Shown: piece after piece, positions 40,288-51,586 of the stretch
How positions within the stretch are numbered: the first letter of the stretch is position 1
Layout: the number at the start of each line of letters is the position of its first letter
Origin: Seminavis robusta
Taxonomy: Eukaryota > Bacillariophyta > Bacillariophyceae > Naviculales > Naviculaceae
DNA: 64,000 nt
Assembly: GCA_903772945.1 (NCBI GenBank)
Contig: CAICTM010000036.1
Coordinates: 1 to 64,000 of the forward strand
Direction: 5' to 3'
The notes under the pieces: model-generated
Seen by the model: the letters and a program-made list of their open reading frames with translations, nothing else
Database searches by the model: none
Told to the model about the DNA's origin: nothing
Position numbers and translations under genes: made by a program

Positions 40288-41644
40288 CTAATACACGGGG
40301 AAGATCGAGCCATTCGTGTAGATCACGACAAGCAGTATAAAGATCAGATACAAGGATTGAATTGTTGCGTTGGCGGAAGACGTGGCGGCGGCGACTACTC
40401 GCATTTGGGGGTTTGCCGAGAACACATCATGGTCACTTTCAGCACTTGCCCCGGCTTCCATCAAAACTTCATTGTTGATCCCTGTTGTCATCCCAGTGGG
40501 AGCACTGTCGATGTGGCTGTCCCCGTAGAAAGCAACAAAGTCTCCATCTGCAGCATCACAACTCTTGGACCACGTCACTACCGATGGATTATAGCATGCC
40601 TCGTCCAATGATCCGGGGCTGCCACAAAACATATCGGAAGCCATGACACGAGGATTGACGGTGGACCAACACAGATCGTAGTCAAAGGAACGGGCGTGTC
40701 GAAACATGCTGGACATGTTGATCAGGTCGGCCGTGAGCATCCAGTGACGGATGTCTTGCGAAAAGAGAAGAGCATCCTCAAACATGCTGTGCATAGTCGT
40801 CGCACTGCGGGGAGCCCACGAACCGATCGCGCCGTTGAAGGCAGAGGCACCCATAAACAGGCGGTCCAGTCTTTCCGCTTTTCCGACATTCCAGCTTTCA
40901 ATGCCAGCGCCTGAGAGGAGCGGTGAGGTTGAGCTTGTTACTTTTATTGACTGCATTGCAAGGAAACGTACCTTGAAAGGAATGGGCTCCATAGAACATC
41001 ATATTTAAGTCCACCACGTTCCTTGTATCGAGCCCACTGACATTTCCATTCCAACTTGTTGCACCCTTGAGCATGGCGCCTGTTATGGTCACGTTGGCGG
41101 TTTGGGTCCAGCCTCCGGCCACCATGTCCTGTTGGAATGACACAGCCCCGTTGAACATGGCATGAAAGGATCGAGCCGATGAAAAGTCCCACGACTCTAG
41201 ATTCTGGTTGAATGCCCGGCACCCAGCAAACATGAAGCTAAAGTCAACGACTCGAGAGGTATCCCACGCCAAGATTTCAGGATTGTTGAAGGTGACCCTT
41301 CCTTCAAAGAGACGGCTGAAGTCTGTAACTTGGGAGGTATCCCACTGGCTCATCAAACCATAGGTAGCTTCAGCCCCGATTCGGTTGGAATGCCACAAGT
41401 CGACCGCATCCCTGATACCGTCATTGGTTAGTGGTGGCCCCTGAAGTCGTCGCTGGGGTCGTCGATCGGGAAATTGGGCCAATGACGACGTCATCTGCCG
41501 GAGACCTCCAGCCACAACGAAAAGGAATGGGAGGCTAAGCAGAATGGTCGCGGCGACCGACAACCGGTGCGTGTGGCTCTTGAAGCTGTAAAGAGCCGCT
41601 GGTCGCACTCCTCGGCGTAGAGCCATTCCAATCGATGCGTTCAT
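40288..41644 (-). CDS. BspA-like DUF285 repeat membrane protein
   Basis: A predicted surface or secretory-pathway protein with BspA-type (DUF285) repeats. Exon 1 is 41644-40972 and exon 2 is 40910-40288. The 61-bp intron has a GTACGT donor and CAG acceptor, phase 1. The product is 431 residues. The basic N-terminus is followed by a hydrophobic segment (VAATILLSLPFLFVVAGG, about 30-47), a likely signal anchor. Repeats of the WDTSxVxDFxxMFxGxxxFNxxLxxW type follow: MSQWDTSQVTDFSRLFEG, AWDTSRVVDFSFMFAGCRAF, SWDFSSARSFHAMFNGAVSF, GLDTRNVVDLNMMFYGAHSF, and on through FMGASAFNGAIGSW. A second hydrophobic stretch near the C-terminus (LYLIFILLVVIYT) could anchor it. The same repeat type ends the giant gene at 51.6-64 kb, but here most of the repeats sit in one exon. 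Confidence 0.82.
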
Positions 41645-42530
41645 GCTTGTGGTGAAACAAGTGTTTTCTGGTAGTAGTCGTTTCGTTGTGTCTCTCGTCG
41701 TAAGTTCTAGCTAGCTAGAAGCTCTGCACCGCATTGTTTGGATTCCATGAACACATTGACTGTTCTCGTGATTTGCTGTGAAGAAAGGAGAATTCAAAGT
41801 TTCGATACGAATATTGTACAGCATGACGATATTGTACTGCATGACCAATTTTGGTGACGCGAATGGCCTGTGCGGGTGGGAGGGAGAAAATTCAGGCTGC
41901 TGAAGGCATGAGCCCTCAACAAGTTTGTTTTTGATTGGCAGTGGCTAGGCAAGCCAGGCTAGCTGGCTCCGGCCGTAGACCTAAATATCCAGCCATCTGT
42001 TTCTCTTTTGGTAGTCTATCTCTATTAGGGTTAGGGGTAAAAACTGTGTCACAGAGGGACAAACACACAAAGGCACAATCACACAAACACACAAACACAC
42101 AAACATACAAATAAAATTCACAAGGGCCCTACATCCGTTGAGGGCTATTGGCCTACACATGAGATCAAGCCATGGCATCGAGAGCTCAGTGTGGTCCCTG
42201 TCGCCTGTCGCCACTTTTGGCCAACTGCTGCGCCGCGAGATTTAGAAAGACCTTCCCACCGGTTGTCTGGTGGACGACGCAAGACAAAACGCCACAGTAC
42301 CATGGTACCTCGTGCGAGGGACGAGAAAGTGTTGTTCGCGGACCATTTCATCGCTCGCACGATAGCTAAGACATGGAATGCAAAGACATGAATAGTTTGA
42401 ATACGCTAAGTAGATTAGACCGATGTTAAGATAGAGACTGCTAGCTAGGTAGAGGAGTAAAAAAGGATGGAGCAAATAAGTCTCGTTGAAAGCACTCGTA
42501 TGTGCTGTTTTGCGTTTGGTTCGCTTCCGC
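41645..42530. other. Intergenic region
   Basis: Holds the DUF285 gene promoter, a CTAGCTAG run near 41708 and a CACACAAA microsatellite at about 42060-42115. Overlapping short frames around 42145-42475 on both strands have no motif. No supported gene. Confidence 0.4.
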
Positions 42531-43844
42531 TCATTTCAAGAGTTCAAGACTCTTGAAGACGTTGTTCTGGGCTTCCTTCACTTTGAGTCGTCGTTCTTCA
42601 TCCGACCATTTTTGTCGAACATTCTGCGGATACGGTTGCAAACAATCCCTCAAGCAGTGCGACACCTTTTCGTGTGCGTCCTTCGAGCTGATACGGTACC
42701 AGGAGGACGATCCCTCTTTCTGTTTGACAAAGCCTTGTCCCCCGGCATTCTGTATCGTCGCGACAATGGTATTGATGACGATGGACTTTGTGGTGCGTCT
42801 GATGGTTTCATACTGGGGTAGGTAGATGGCCACCAGGAGGCGGAATCGTCGGTTGGAGATGTGCTCCAGCCAGTTCTTGCCCCTGCCGCAGACCTGTAGA
42901 ACACACAGCAAAGAGGAGCAAACGTTAGATCTGCGTTAGAGCTGCGGACAGGCAATCTAGCTTGGCTAGTGGCTCAACAGACTCACCACATCCCAGTTTC
43001 CCGGCACAAAGTCTTCGCCGAGGCACACCTCAGGATCGTTCTTCTCCGCTGCCAATATCTCCGATTCCATGCTGTCGCGGCGGAGCTTCTTGGCGCATTC
43101 TCGTCGTTCCTCGCCCCCCTCCTTCTTCTTTGCTGCCTTCTCGTCTTTCACGGCCTTCTTCTTGGCTACTTTGCCTTTGGTCTTGTCCTTCTGCTTGTCC
43201 TGCTTCATGGCTACCTTGTCCTCTTCTTCCCCCTTGGTCTTCTCAATCACCTTCGTGACAGTCTCCACGACCTTGGCTCCCATCGTTTCCGCTGTCAAGG
43301 GTTTGTCCGGGAATGGTTCCAAAAGGGGCATCTCTCCCTCGCCCACGCTCACGGTTCGCTTCTCCAACTTGGCGGGTGACACGGGCACGGGCGGTGGTGG
43401 AGGATTCTCCTTGTTTTGAGGATACAGATACTGCGGATGATGATGATAATACCACTGCTGACCCTGATGCTGCTGCATCACCACAGGGATCAGGATCTGA
43501 GGGTGGGCCAAGCTGAGTGGTTGCCCGGTGGAAGCCTTGTGGAAGTCTTGATGGTGGTGCGGGGCAACAAAGTAGCAAGGTCCATTGGAATGGTGGTGGT
43601 AGTGACTTGTGAACCAGTGCTGGCTGCCATTGACCCTCTGACTTTTCTTGGATCGTTGGCTGCCATGATTGTTGGATCGCTGGGGGCTACTGTCGAGGGA
43701 GATCCGTCGAGCTTTCCTGGCCGCACGGTAGTTTTCTACTTCCACAAAGCGCTTGCCATGGAAATCAATAGCCAGGCTGTCAACCTGATCTTCGTGTCCT
43801 TCAGGGAAGAGGGGATCCTCCATCGTGGTGCGCTCCTGTACCAT
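42531..43844 (-). CDS. DUF6824 domain protein (two exons)
   Basis: Second DUF6824 gene of the window. Exon 1 is 43844-42987 and exon 2 is 42893-42531. The 93-bp intron has a GTGAGT donor and CAG acceptor, phase 0. The product is about 406 residues. The frame is open further upstream, but the first ATGs are at 43844 and 43823. The N-terminal 270 residues are His/Gln/Pro-rich and then Lys/Glu-rich (MKQDKQKDKTKGKVAKKKAV), probably disordered and nuclear. The domain spans the splice: PGNWDVVCGRGKNWLEHISN, then RRFRLLVAIYLPQYETI, KSIVINTIV, FVKQKEGSSSWYRI, DAHEKVSHCLRD. This matches the CGRG, HxxNxxFR, Y, KS-IV and AxxKVSxxLR pattern of the family. Unlike the gene at 7703-8827, where the domain is N-terminal, the domain here is C-terminal. 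Confidence 0.82.
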
Positions 43845-43913
43845 AAAGGAGCTCGTATCCTTTGGGTGCGATTGAAGCTTGGATGTCAGGATGCTCAAAC
43901 AAAGAATGAACTT

Positions 43914-44001
43914 GTCGTGCTTGTCTCTTCCCAATGAGAGAAATGAAGAGTGAACTTTTGCTGTCGTGCTTGTCTCTTCCCCAAGGAGAGAATGAAGAGT
44001 G
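43914..44001. repeat. Short tandem duplication, 49-bp period
   Basis: GTCGTGCTTGTCTCTTCCC and the following AGAGTG-ending segment occur twice (43914-43952 and 43963-44001) with few differences. The pair lies just upstream of the second DUF6824 gene, in its probable promoter or 5' UTR. Confidence 0.8.
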
Positions 44002-46316
44002 AGCAAAAGCTGAGTGAGGCGAGGCAAAATCACCTTTTGCTTCAGTCGAGGGAGCTGCAAAATGCGATGTTAGCGGTGGGCTCGCCTTTCCTCTACTGTA
44101 GCAACCTGCTGGGGAGAAGAAATTGGAAACGACTAGACACTGCCGTACCGTACTGGTTATCACCGGTCGAGCCCTCGAGCCCTCGAGCCCAGACTTGTCT
44201 GCATGCTTGTGTGTGGCAATTGGCGCCGACTTGACTTGTCACTCACGCGATTACGTACGGTAGCGTACGTCTGGTAGCCGACCTGCAAGCGAAAAGCGAA
44301 AAAGAGGCCAATCGGTCCGAACATGGTTTCTCTTTTCGTGACTTCCTCTTACACGGTCTTCTATGTATTTCAAAACGCTTATTGTTAGACACGTAAAAAC
44401 CAAAGCATTTTACTAGAAAACGAACCTGATTCTAAATACCATGTTTACTTCATGTTTATGAGACTTTGAAGAAGGACCAAAGCCAAAAGGTTGAAGTACA
44501 CAAAACTATAGTCTCTAAAAACTCTTTGAGAAGCGCTTAAGGAACAGTGTCTTGGTTGAATCACTAAACAGAGGCATGTATAAGCCCTTCTTTCTCTCAC
44601 TTTTATTCCATAGTTCAACAGCTGTTCAACGCAATGTTCCATGTTCTTTGAGATTGTGCCAGTAGAGCTGTCGGAAGCTTTCAGGCGATACGTGGATGGG
44701 AGGTGGCCATCCGGGCCCACCTGAAAAGGAGCCGGCAGGCTCCCTTGATTTTTCGAGGTCTTGCCAACAACTGTTGCGCCAATGCTGGGATCGCCGCTCT
44801 GATCATGAAGCTGATCCGGACCCATCAATTCAATTTTCCTCACGGTAGCTATAATGGTACTTCTGGCACCATCAAACCATCCCAGAACTGGCTACTCAGT
44901 AGTGCACATCCTGGCGTTGGGTGCACATTTCGAGGGGTTCTGGAGGCCATGTGGCTCGACTCAGTGTCAACGTCTCGTAAACGGGTTAAACGTTCCAGGC
45001 CAGGATTTGCCAGGTCCGGCTAGATGTTTTTGTTTCGTCCTTTCACCTTCCGAGTAGATTGAATTCATTTTCAAGTGGGATCCGGGCCCTTCACAGATGT
45101 CTCACCCAGCCACAGCATACTGGCCAACGGAATCCATGGCCTCTTTACACCTGCATACAAGCTCCCATCTTGACATCCTTGAACATGGACGCTGCCCAAA
45201 GCCCCCGCCAGTCAAGCCAGACACGAAAGTGAGTTACTTCCGGAACATTGAGGTTGGTGTCACATTGAAACCAGCAGATGGAGATTGGCACATATTTTCC
45301 CAGATATTTTCTTCGCCCGTGTCACATTTCCATAATCCCTTCCGGATAACTTCTACTGTAAAGCAGCAGTGTTGCATTCCCATGATCGCTACCGGAAAAC
45401 TTTTGTAGGAGAGCACCAAGTCAGGACAATGTCCGTGCCCACAAGTCCTGACTTGGAGGCTGACGAAACACGCCCAGGACACCAAGTTCCAGACAGCATC
45501 CGATTCAAAAAGCTCCAAATCTTTTCTCTTTTCTAGGGGATGGTTCCTTTTCAACGTCCATGCCTGCATGCCCGGCTTGGTGATACCGAAGAGTCTCATA
45601 TGTAACATAGCAAATGGACGAGGCCGCCACCTGTTTCTTAGACGGTCATGGATCTTCGAATACGTGCCTGCCTTGAACAACCTGCGTTTGAGCTTCTCAC
45701 GTGCTAGTTGGATGATGTAGAATAGGCAGGCCCACCTGCCCTTTAGGCTAGATTAGGCAGGCCCAGTTGAGACTATGCAGGCCCACCTGCCCTCCGTCCA
45801 GGTTCAGTCTAGACCGGCCCACCTGGCCCTCGTCCAGCAGGGCGATGCGGCCACCTGGACCAAGCTCACGTCTTGGAAGTTGTCATTGGCAACTTTGGTT
45901 CCCAATAGCTGCATCCTCCAGCAGATTGGCTGTCTCAAGTAGGTACAGTACCTGTTGGATTCCTGTGTGTGATCATTGCTTAGCCTCGTTCCAAATTCGT
46001 GAGCGAAAGGTGATGATTGCTGTCTTTGCTGCCTTGGTCTTGCGTCAAGTCATAGTTGGCGTTTCCCTAGTTCTTGCTCGCTTTGGTTACATGTGTTGTG
46101 GGGGGTTCATCCAGAGAAAGCGCATGTTTGTAGGAGTCCTCTTGCAAGATTCCGTCGGGCCATTTCTTCGGTCAACGTCGGGCCATTCCTTCAGTCAAAC
46201 CAAGTGACGCTTTGCGATTCCGATGAAGGAAAGATGACTCATCCGTATTCTCTGGTGGGTTTTGCTTTCACCGCCACACAACTGGTTCCCCCATCCACTC
46301 CAACCATTTATTTCTT
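44002..46316. other. Gene-poor intergenic region
   Basis: No confident gene. Minus-strand frames of 132 codons (44445-44843) and 148 codons (45234-45680) lack recognisable motifs. A short CAGGCCCACCTGCCC repeat with palindromic copies lies at about 45724-45860. Confidence 0.4.
45724..45860. repeat. GCAGGCCCACCTGCC short repeat cluster
   Basis: Several degenerate copies of GCAGGCCCACCTGCCC with the embedded near-palindrome CAGGCCCACCTG, in the style of the arrays inside the foldback elements. No bounding inverted repeat was identified. Confidence 0.55.
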
Positions 46317-47546
46317 TTACTTGACATGCTCTTGGACCACTTTTAAGAGCTGATCAATTTGGGGACGTGGAATCCCCCCTTCGAGCAACAATTGCGTGAG
46401 CAACCCCACGCCCGGGACGAGAAAGGATTCCAAAGTCCCGTGCAATACGCCCAGATCGTCCAAGACGGCTCGATTTTGATCGGTCCATTCTTGGCAAAAG
46501 TCGTGCACCAACAATGGCTTGGGTGGTGGTGTGCCATCTTGTGGTGGTGTGTCAGGGGCGTCGTCACTATCATCGTCCTCAAAGACGATATCCGTTCGCA
46601 AGACATGCTTGGTTCCCCATTGAAGCGGTGCTCCGGCATGATACAAGTCATGCTCAAACAAGACGAGTCGTCCCGTTTGAGGAGTAATGACATGTTGTCC
46701 GTCATTCGAGTGGTCTTCCTCCTCGGAACTACTACTAGCCGTTGTGTGCTGGTTGTTAAAATTGGAAATGTGGGCATTCAAAAAGCGTGTTTCGCCTCCT
46801 TCGAAATCCACTCCACCGCCGTCGTTCAAATACAGCAAGACGGTAATGCGGGAAACGAATGATGTTCCGACACGAGTGGTGGCATCAAAATGGGGTTCGA
46901 ATCGATCTTGATCTTGGGCATCGTACTGCAGTACGCGCAATCGAGGATTCAATCCACGCGGAGGACCAAATTTATTACAATGACGCAAGAGTGTCGACTT
47001 CAGCAGTAATTTCGTGTCGACCATGCGCTTCCAAAGTCGGTCCACCATTTTGTGATTTTCAAACACGGCCAATTTGTGTGGATTGGGATGCTGGAGTGGA
47101 ACTTTATAGAGTGTCCCGTCGGGTGCCGTATGAGAGGCTTCGGTAATGTACTGAAATCCACGAGCGTCCGTTTGTGCCAACTCCAAAATATCCCGACACT
47201 CCGCAGCGGAAACGAAATGGTCCACCACCACGGCCACGGCATTATTTGCAGATTGACCGTAACGAGCGCAGCGGGGAGGCAAGGGAATAGGTTGGATGGA
47301 AACAAGAAGAGGATTGTTCTTCGAGTGACAGTCAATGTCGTCGCCTGAGGCAGGATCTTCTTCTTCGTCCATGACGAGAATAGAAGTCAACGGTGGAGAA
47401 CAGGAATCATTTGTTGTCACACCATCGGCGGATGGATCGATGGCAAGACCCAACATTTCCAACAGGGCATCGTTCGTGTCCACAGATGCATCATCCTCTG
47501 GGTAAGCCTTGGCCGCCGGCTGTGGGACTGCTGCTACTTGAGCCAT
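46317..47546 (-). CDS. Prolyl-4-hydroxylase-like 2-oxoglutarate/Fe(II) dioxygenase
   Basis: Predicted oxygenase using 2-oxoglutarate, O2 and Fe(II); the substrate is probably a peptidyl proline or another residue. From the ATG at 47546 (MAQVAAVPQPAAKAYPEDD) it has 409 residues in one exon; the frame extends a little upstream with no ATG. The catalytic core is complete: the iron ligands are H219 and D221 in EPHFDATTRV and H303 in LFEHDLYHAG, with K313 or R317 in GTKHVLRTDIVF to hold the co-substrate. FEGGETRFL precedes the distal His as in P4H enzymes. Acidic, low-complexity inserts (SSSSEEEDHSNDG and DDDSDDAPDTPP) are present. No signal peptide is seen, so a cytosolic or nuclear role is more likely than classical ER collagen-type hydroxylation. 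Confidence 0.85.
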   Translation of the reverse strand: MAQVAAVPQPAAKAYPEDDASVDTNDALLEMLGLAIDPSADGVTTNDSCSPPLTSILVMDEEEDPASGDDIDCHSKNNPLLVSIQPIPLPPRCARYGQSANNAVAVVVDHFVSAAECRDILELAQTDARGFQYITEASHTAPDGTLYKVPLQHPNPHKLAVFENHKMVDRLWKRMVDTKLLLKSTLLRHCNKFGPPRGLNPRLRVLQYDAQDQDRFEPHFDATTRVGTSFVSRITVLLYLNDGGGVDFEGGETRFLNAHISNFNNQHTTASSSSEEEDHSNDGQHVITPQTGRLVLFEHDLYHAGAPLQWGTKHVLRTDIVFEDDDSDDAPDTPPQDGTPPPKPLLVHDFCQEWTDQNRAVLDDLGVLHGTLESFLVPGVGLLTQLLLEGGIPRPQIDQLLKVVQEHVK

Positions 47547-47733
47547 GGACACCAACAACTACAACGACAAAGAAAACTTCTTGGTCTTCAGTCCGTTCTC
47601 TTGGTTGAGTGAAAGTATAGTTGTGAAAGAAGGTCGTTACAGCGGACTATGCCGTTGTGTCTGTGGTCTGTGGGAAGGGTTGTGAGAAAAATGAGAAATG
47701 GGTGGCTCGAGAAATTGAGAAAACCCAATCAAT
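47547..47733. other. Upstream region of the dioxygenase gene
   Basis: Short spacer between the gene and the LTR-like repeat. No gene. Confidence 0.35.
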
Positions 47734-48275
47734 TGTTGAAAAGGTGGGAACTTGAACACACAATTTCTCTAATTTAATCAGTATCTTTCCAGCTCTACTG
47801 TCTAGTAGACTGGCTATTCGTTTCGTTTTCTCTTTCTCTCTCGTTCAGATTTTGAGCTCTCAGACTGAGCTCCGATATGCATACATATACCAGGATCTTT
47901 CGATCCTCTGCTTCTCGCAGTTTCATCTTTTGATCCTCTGCTTCTCGCAGTTTCATCTGCAGATAGATCTCGTCGATCTATCTTCCTGAAGTGCATGGTT
48001 GGCCCTGAAGGGGCTTTCCCACTTTACTAAACCTGTGGACCTTCATCTGTCCATTCATTTGCTCCGTTTCCATCACTCCTTGCTTCCTTCTCCTCAACCT
48101 AAATTCCTGACCATTGTAGTTGCATCACATAGACGACCGTCGTCCTATTTCTATACATCTGGCTATCCGATGATGATCGGATAACCATCTGAGTTTGAGT
48201 CACACATCTCCAATCACGAACCGTGACTGTGGATCCCGAGTCGTCTGTCCATCATACGAAAATATCTTTCTAACA
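47734..48275. repeat. Dispersed LTR-like repeat, copy 2
   Basis: About 542 bp, same orientation as the copy at 241-745 and highly similar along its length, with one short internal segment (around GATCCTCTGCTTCTCGCAG) present twice here. It starts TGTTGAAAAGGTG and ends TAACA. Read as a fossil solo LTR or short non-autonomous repeat; no internal region adjoins it. Confidence 0.5.
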
Positions 48276-50920
48276 GAAAACCCTCCTGTCAAAGAACATA
48301 GAGCTAGGGTTACAAGAACAGGGTAAACGGGTAGTTGCGGTAAATAAAGGGTTAACGCACACTTTACTTTGCGTATTTGTATCAAACATTATTTTACCAC
48401 ATCTATCTGAAATCCAGAGTTGCCTTCCCAATGCCAATCCATTCATAGCGCGCCTCTCGGATACCGTAGGGTATCGCTCTGAGTTCTTGGCATCCAACCA
48501 AGACGACCATGGCGTCTCTTCTCTATCTACCGGTACCGGTACAGTACCAGGTAGCTTGGGTTTCAACTTGTTGGATCCATTGCTTGTGTTGAGTCTCAAC
48601 AAAAAGTCACCCGATAAAGCACAGCCCCATTTTTGAGTCGCGCAGATGCATGCATGCATGGTGTCCAGTGAAGTCCAAGTCGTCGAGTTTTTTTTAAAAG
48701 TGTGGGCACTGGCAATCGAAGCCAATCTACCATCTACCAGGCTCAAGTGCCATGGGAGCTTCAAGGGGAGATCAAGGCAAGCTCATAATATCTGACACCT
48801 ACTGCACTTCCGCCGGCCACCAAAGCTACTCTTCTTCGCACGAAATCCGACGACTGACTCAATAGGAAGGATTCCACCACCGACTCGACTCTGTCAACAA
48901 CAATACCGGCCTCATCCGTGCGGTAGGACTCCAACAACAATGCGCGCATTGATTTTAAAAGGACTTTGCACCGTTCACGAAGCACATCTTTGACTGACTC
49001 TGTCGACGACGTGTGGAATCTCAAGAGGACAACAGCGATTTGAGAACACAATCACAACCAGGCATCAGCACGACTCGCCGGCACAAGCGCGCCCACAACC
49101 ACCTTTGGTCGCTGTCCTCAACCCGAAGCAGCACAACCGCGTCACAAATGAGACGGAGCCCAGTAGCCACGCCAGTGTTGTCCGACAAGGTGTAGAGAGT
49201 GGTTGGCATACTAAGTGTCGTCGTGTTTGCCCGCTTGTAGGGAATGTTGTGCCAAGATGGCGGCACGATATATAGTGGAATAAATAGCCAAGCTGTGCAC
49301 CGGTAAAAATCATATCTATACCGGTGCGTTGGTCACTGCTTGAACACATGAACACCAATAAAATCCCATTTTATCCAACCTTGTCAACACCGGAGGCAAG
49401 TTAGTTAACCAACTACATAATGTACTGTTGGGGGCCCGCAACGATTCGATTCGAATCGATTCTGTCCAGCCAGTGCCTCCACGGTAGTGTTCCCCTTGAA
49501 CGCCTTCACCCGAAGCAACAGATCTGATCCGCCGCAACTTACTTCATCATCTTGATAGGGGTGCCATGGGGTACCGTGGGGTACCCTACGGTATCGGTAC
49601 CGGTACCAGGTAGTACCACCGGTAGCATAACACGCATACATGGTACCATGGCCGAAAGGCGAGTGGAACCGTGACTGGAAAAAGATACCAGTACCGGTGG
49701 AACGTTAGCTGACATGACCGGAGCACAGGAGGATGAATGAATTAGAAGTGGGTGACTCGTCACTCAGAGATTGACTGGCAAGACATTGGAGAAAAACCCC
49801 TAACACAAATACTTTATCCAGTGGCAGAAAGCGCTTTGAAGTTGCCTCTGAGTTTTACTTGCTGTTTTTTGCTTAATTTAAAAAAAAATAGACAACGCTT
49901 GAAGAATTAGATACAACTGCCTTGCTGTTTTACGTAGATGGTACAGTATTGGTGGTTGGTGGTTGATTTATTAGCCATCTTCTTCAGCTCAATCTACTGA
50001 ATTGGAAGGAATTAACCAAAGGACCACGTTGACCCAGGGAACGCAGAACTTTCGGTGAATCAGAGGGCTGTCTATCGTCTATCAGGACCCGATTTCACTT
50101 TCCTCCCCAACCAAGCGGGATCTTCCGACTACACCATGGGTACTGCGGCTTCTTCAATTGGAACATAGAGTGGTGGGCCTACAGTGGAGCGACGAGCTAG
50201 CTAGCTGGCTGGCTCCTGCTGGCTGCTGTGGAGCTCCAGCGCTCCATCAAGTGCCCAGATCGATCACCTCATCACCTCACCTCTTCGAAGTCCGAACAAG
50301 TACATGTACTAGTACTGGACGCTGGACGCTACTGAACAGACAACCAATAGCCAATAGCGCTGGCTCCTGTACAACATATTATTGGAATGTTTTGGATGCT
50401 TTGCTGTTTTGGTGCTTCGTCACTGGTGGTCTATTTCTTTCCAAGGATTTAACGTAATGATCACATAGAAACGGGAGAACACAGAATTTACTATGAAAGT
50501 GTAGTAGTGTTGCGTGTCGGTGGGCCATTACCGGTACCGCTAGAGGCTAAAGACTCACATCACTACCTCATATTTAAGATAGGTGGTTTTTGATATCCAA
50601 TGCTCAGATTTACTGAAATGATAAGATAACCTAGCTAGACTAGTTGGCTACTATCTGATTTCCCAAACAAGAAAGATAAGCTAGGAGTACCAACGTCTCA
50701 AATCCTAAGCTAATACTACAACTCTGTGGAGAGTGAGGGCAGCCAGCACCCCTATCTCCCACATCACCATTTTACATCTCAGTCCTCTTCCATATCCCCA
50801 TCTTGGGGTGCCTCCACAACCACAACATCTTTGGTTTCATTGATTTTGGCTTTTCACGTTTACCTTCTTGGGCTTTGGTAGTGGCTCATCATTTTTGAGA
50901 GCATGGTTAGAAGTGCCAGT
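48276..50920. other. Gene-poor intergenic region
   Basis: Contains clustered ACCGGTACCGGTA palindromes near 48529 and 49592 and a CTAGCTAGCTGGCTGG run near 50200. Two overlapping minus frames at 48761-49266 look somewhat protein-like but need a frame change or intron to join and are not called. Nothing else supportable. Confidence 0.4.
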
Positions 50921-51033
50921 AGGGTAAGTGACAATAGCTGCTACTGGCTATGAGATATGAGAGAAAATGAGTTGGGTAGGGTATGTGTCAATAGCTGCTA
51001 CTGGCTATAAGATATGAGAGAAAATGAGTTGGG
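50921..51033. repeat. 57-bp tandem duplication
   Basis: AGGGTAAGTGACAATAGC... (50921-50977) is repeated as AGGGTATGTGTCAATAGC... (50978-51033), with only a handful of differences. It lies about 550 bp upstream of the giant surface-protein gene. Confidence 0.85.
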
Positions 51034-51586
51034 CTGCTTTTCGGATACTGAGTCGAGTCCGGTCAGTCAGTGTGGCTGTTGATGAATCCTTCTAAAAAGT
51101 AAAGGACTTCTTATAGATGAGGCAGGAGTATACTATGCATCTGGGATCCACGTGGCTGTCTCGGCGAACGGAATCTTGCCAATGTGGGCTAATGCTTCAT
51201 CAGCTCTTCTTGCTTCTTGCACCTTTTACATCCTGGCATATATATGGATTGGAACTTCTACGAGTAAGGAAAGAGCAAGGTGCCATTGTCGCTGGAGTAC
51301 TAGTAAGCAGATAGCAAGTGACAGTCAATTGCTGGCTCGATCAGTCGGTCTCCAAAGCACTTGCATGGTTTGTGCGACAAGCTCCAGTTCAGCAAATCAA
51401 GCTCAAAAGTGAGTGACAAAGCTTTGGTTCGAGCAGGAGTCGACGATAGACGAAAATCTTCGATTGCAACCCCACCGAGAGACCAAAGAAAGATAGATCG
51501 AGACCAACTTGCCAGCCTAGATAGATAGAACGATAGATAGAACGAAAGATAGATAGAAGACCGTTGCTTCAACGTTTACCACCACC

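Noticed and set aside
43490-43937. Long frames antisense to the second DUF6824 gene
   Set aside because: They mirror the Lys/Glu- and His/Gln-rich coding of the real gene; no domain or start context supports them.
45234-45680. Minus-strand frame of 148 codons
   Set aside because: No recognisable domain or neighbouring exon; composition like surrounding non-coding DNA. Could be revisited with RNA data.
46895-46935. tRNA-like GGTTCGAATC word
   Set aside because: It lies in the coding sequence of the dioxygenase gene, with no acceptor or anticodon stems around it.
48761-49209. Possible small minus-strand gene read as two overlapping frames
   Set aside because: The two frames look somewhat protein-like, but joining them needs a frame change and no good splice sites were found.
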